From positions 1-64,000 of the forward strand of contig CALFBB010000016.1 of assembly GCA_937944885.1 (NCBI GenBank): DNA of 64,000 bases, written 5' to 3'. Shown one piece after another: positions 63,879-64,000 of this stretch. Numbering within the stretch: the stretch's first letter is position 1; each line of letters opens with the position of its first letter. The notes beneath the pieces are model-generated. The model was not told the DNA's origin. It searched no databases and saw only the letters and a list, made by a program, of their open reading frames with translations. Both the position numbers and the translations under genes were made by a program. The DNA is from an uncultured cyanobacterium. GTDB taxonomy: Bacteria; Cyanobacteriota; Cyanobacteriia; Thermostichales; Thermostichaceae.

Positions 63879-64000
63879 TTACCGAGCTGTTACGTAGCTA
63901 GGGATGGAAGCCGCTTCCGTCAGGCTCTTGACCAGGTTGGGCACCGATTGCCCCTGAAAGACTTGACAGTTGCCACCCATTTCTCCTACCTTTTCAGTCG
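63879..64000 (-). CDS. etfB: electron transfer flavoprotein subunit beta, C-terminal end (cut by the window edge)
   Basis: About 40 residues on the minus strand ending MGGNCQVFQGQSVPNLVKSL and then TEAASIPSYVTAR before the stop. The Q-G-Q-S-V-P-x-L-V-x-x-L tail and the position directly upstream of etfA (49-base gap) identify EtfB. The start lies beyond the right edge. Confidence 0.75.
   Translation of the reverse strand, partial: TEKVGEMGGNCQVFQGQSVPNLVKSLTEAASIPSYVTAR

Overview
The window reads as chromosomal DNA of a unicellular cyanobacterium. Diagnostic genes are chlB, ndhD, a stand-alone cobI, an sll0418-type MPBQ methyltransferase, DUF3143, DUF1830 and DUF3769 proteins, cyanobacterial TamB and citramalate synthase. 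The palindrome GGGATCCC (or its GGATCC core) recurs many times per kilobase in genes and spacers alike. It behaves like the highly iterated palindrome (HIP1) of other cyanobacteria, and from memory this octamer is the variant of hot-spring Synechococcus/Thermostichus strains. I noticed no canonical GCGATCGC.

Region 1 (1-9.7 kb) is a complete type I CRISPR-Cas locus of the MYXAN kind (Csx13/DevR/DevS), usually filed with subtype I-B. It is read leftward: cas6, cas3, cas8, cas7, cas5, a 433-bp gap, a cas4-cas1 fusion, cas2, then an array that runs off the left edge. The most interesting object of the window lies upstream of cas6: two degenerate repeats around a pseudo-spacer whose first 17 bases match the cas6 leader at 14 positions (mismatches at 6, 9 and 12) next to an ATG PAM candidate. 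This is a candidate crRNA-like RNA steering Cascade onto its own promoter. A decayed, possibly WYL-type regulator gene lies just upstream.

Region 2 (9.8-39 kb) is mostly housekeeping: rpmF, a J-protein, glyoxalase II, PrxQ, cobI, a STAS protein, TamB, tocopherol methyltransferase, chlB convergent with dnaX, coaE, clpP, cimA, larE, a DUF3769 outer-membrane protein, valS and a MerR/metallochaperone pair.

Region 3 (39-63 kb) mixes housekeeping genes (murI, amiC, miaE, folB, argG, wecB, ndhD, pdhA, cdsA) with accessory features. Two short CRISPR arrays of a second repeat family lie 22 kb apart behind nearly identical 155-bp leaders, with no cas operon beside them. A CARF protein with a RelE-like C terminus precedes the second array, separated by an IS200/IS605 remnant. 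A four-part CBM20-SGNH-repeat-DUF1796 protein, a membrane HELGH protein, a truncated histidine kinase and several tiny genes also occur here.

The right end holds tRNA-Pro(CGG), etfA and the end of etfB. The window thus carries two independent CRISPR immune branches: a complete DNA-targeting type I locus with its own regulatory RNA candidate, and outlying pieces (arrays plus a second-messenger sensor) of what is probably a type III system encoded elsewhere.
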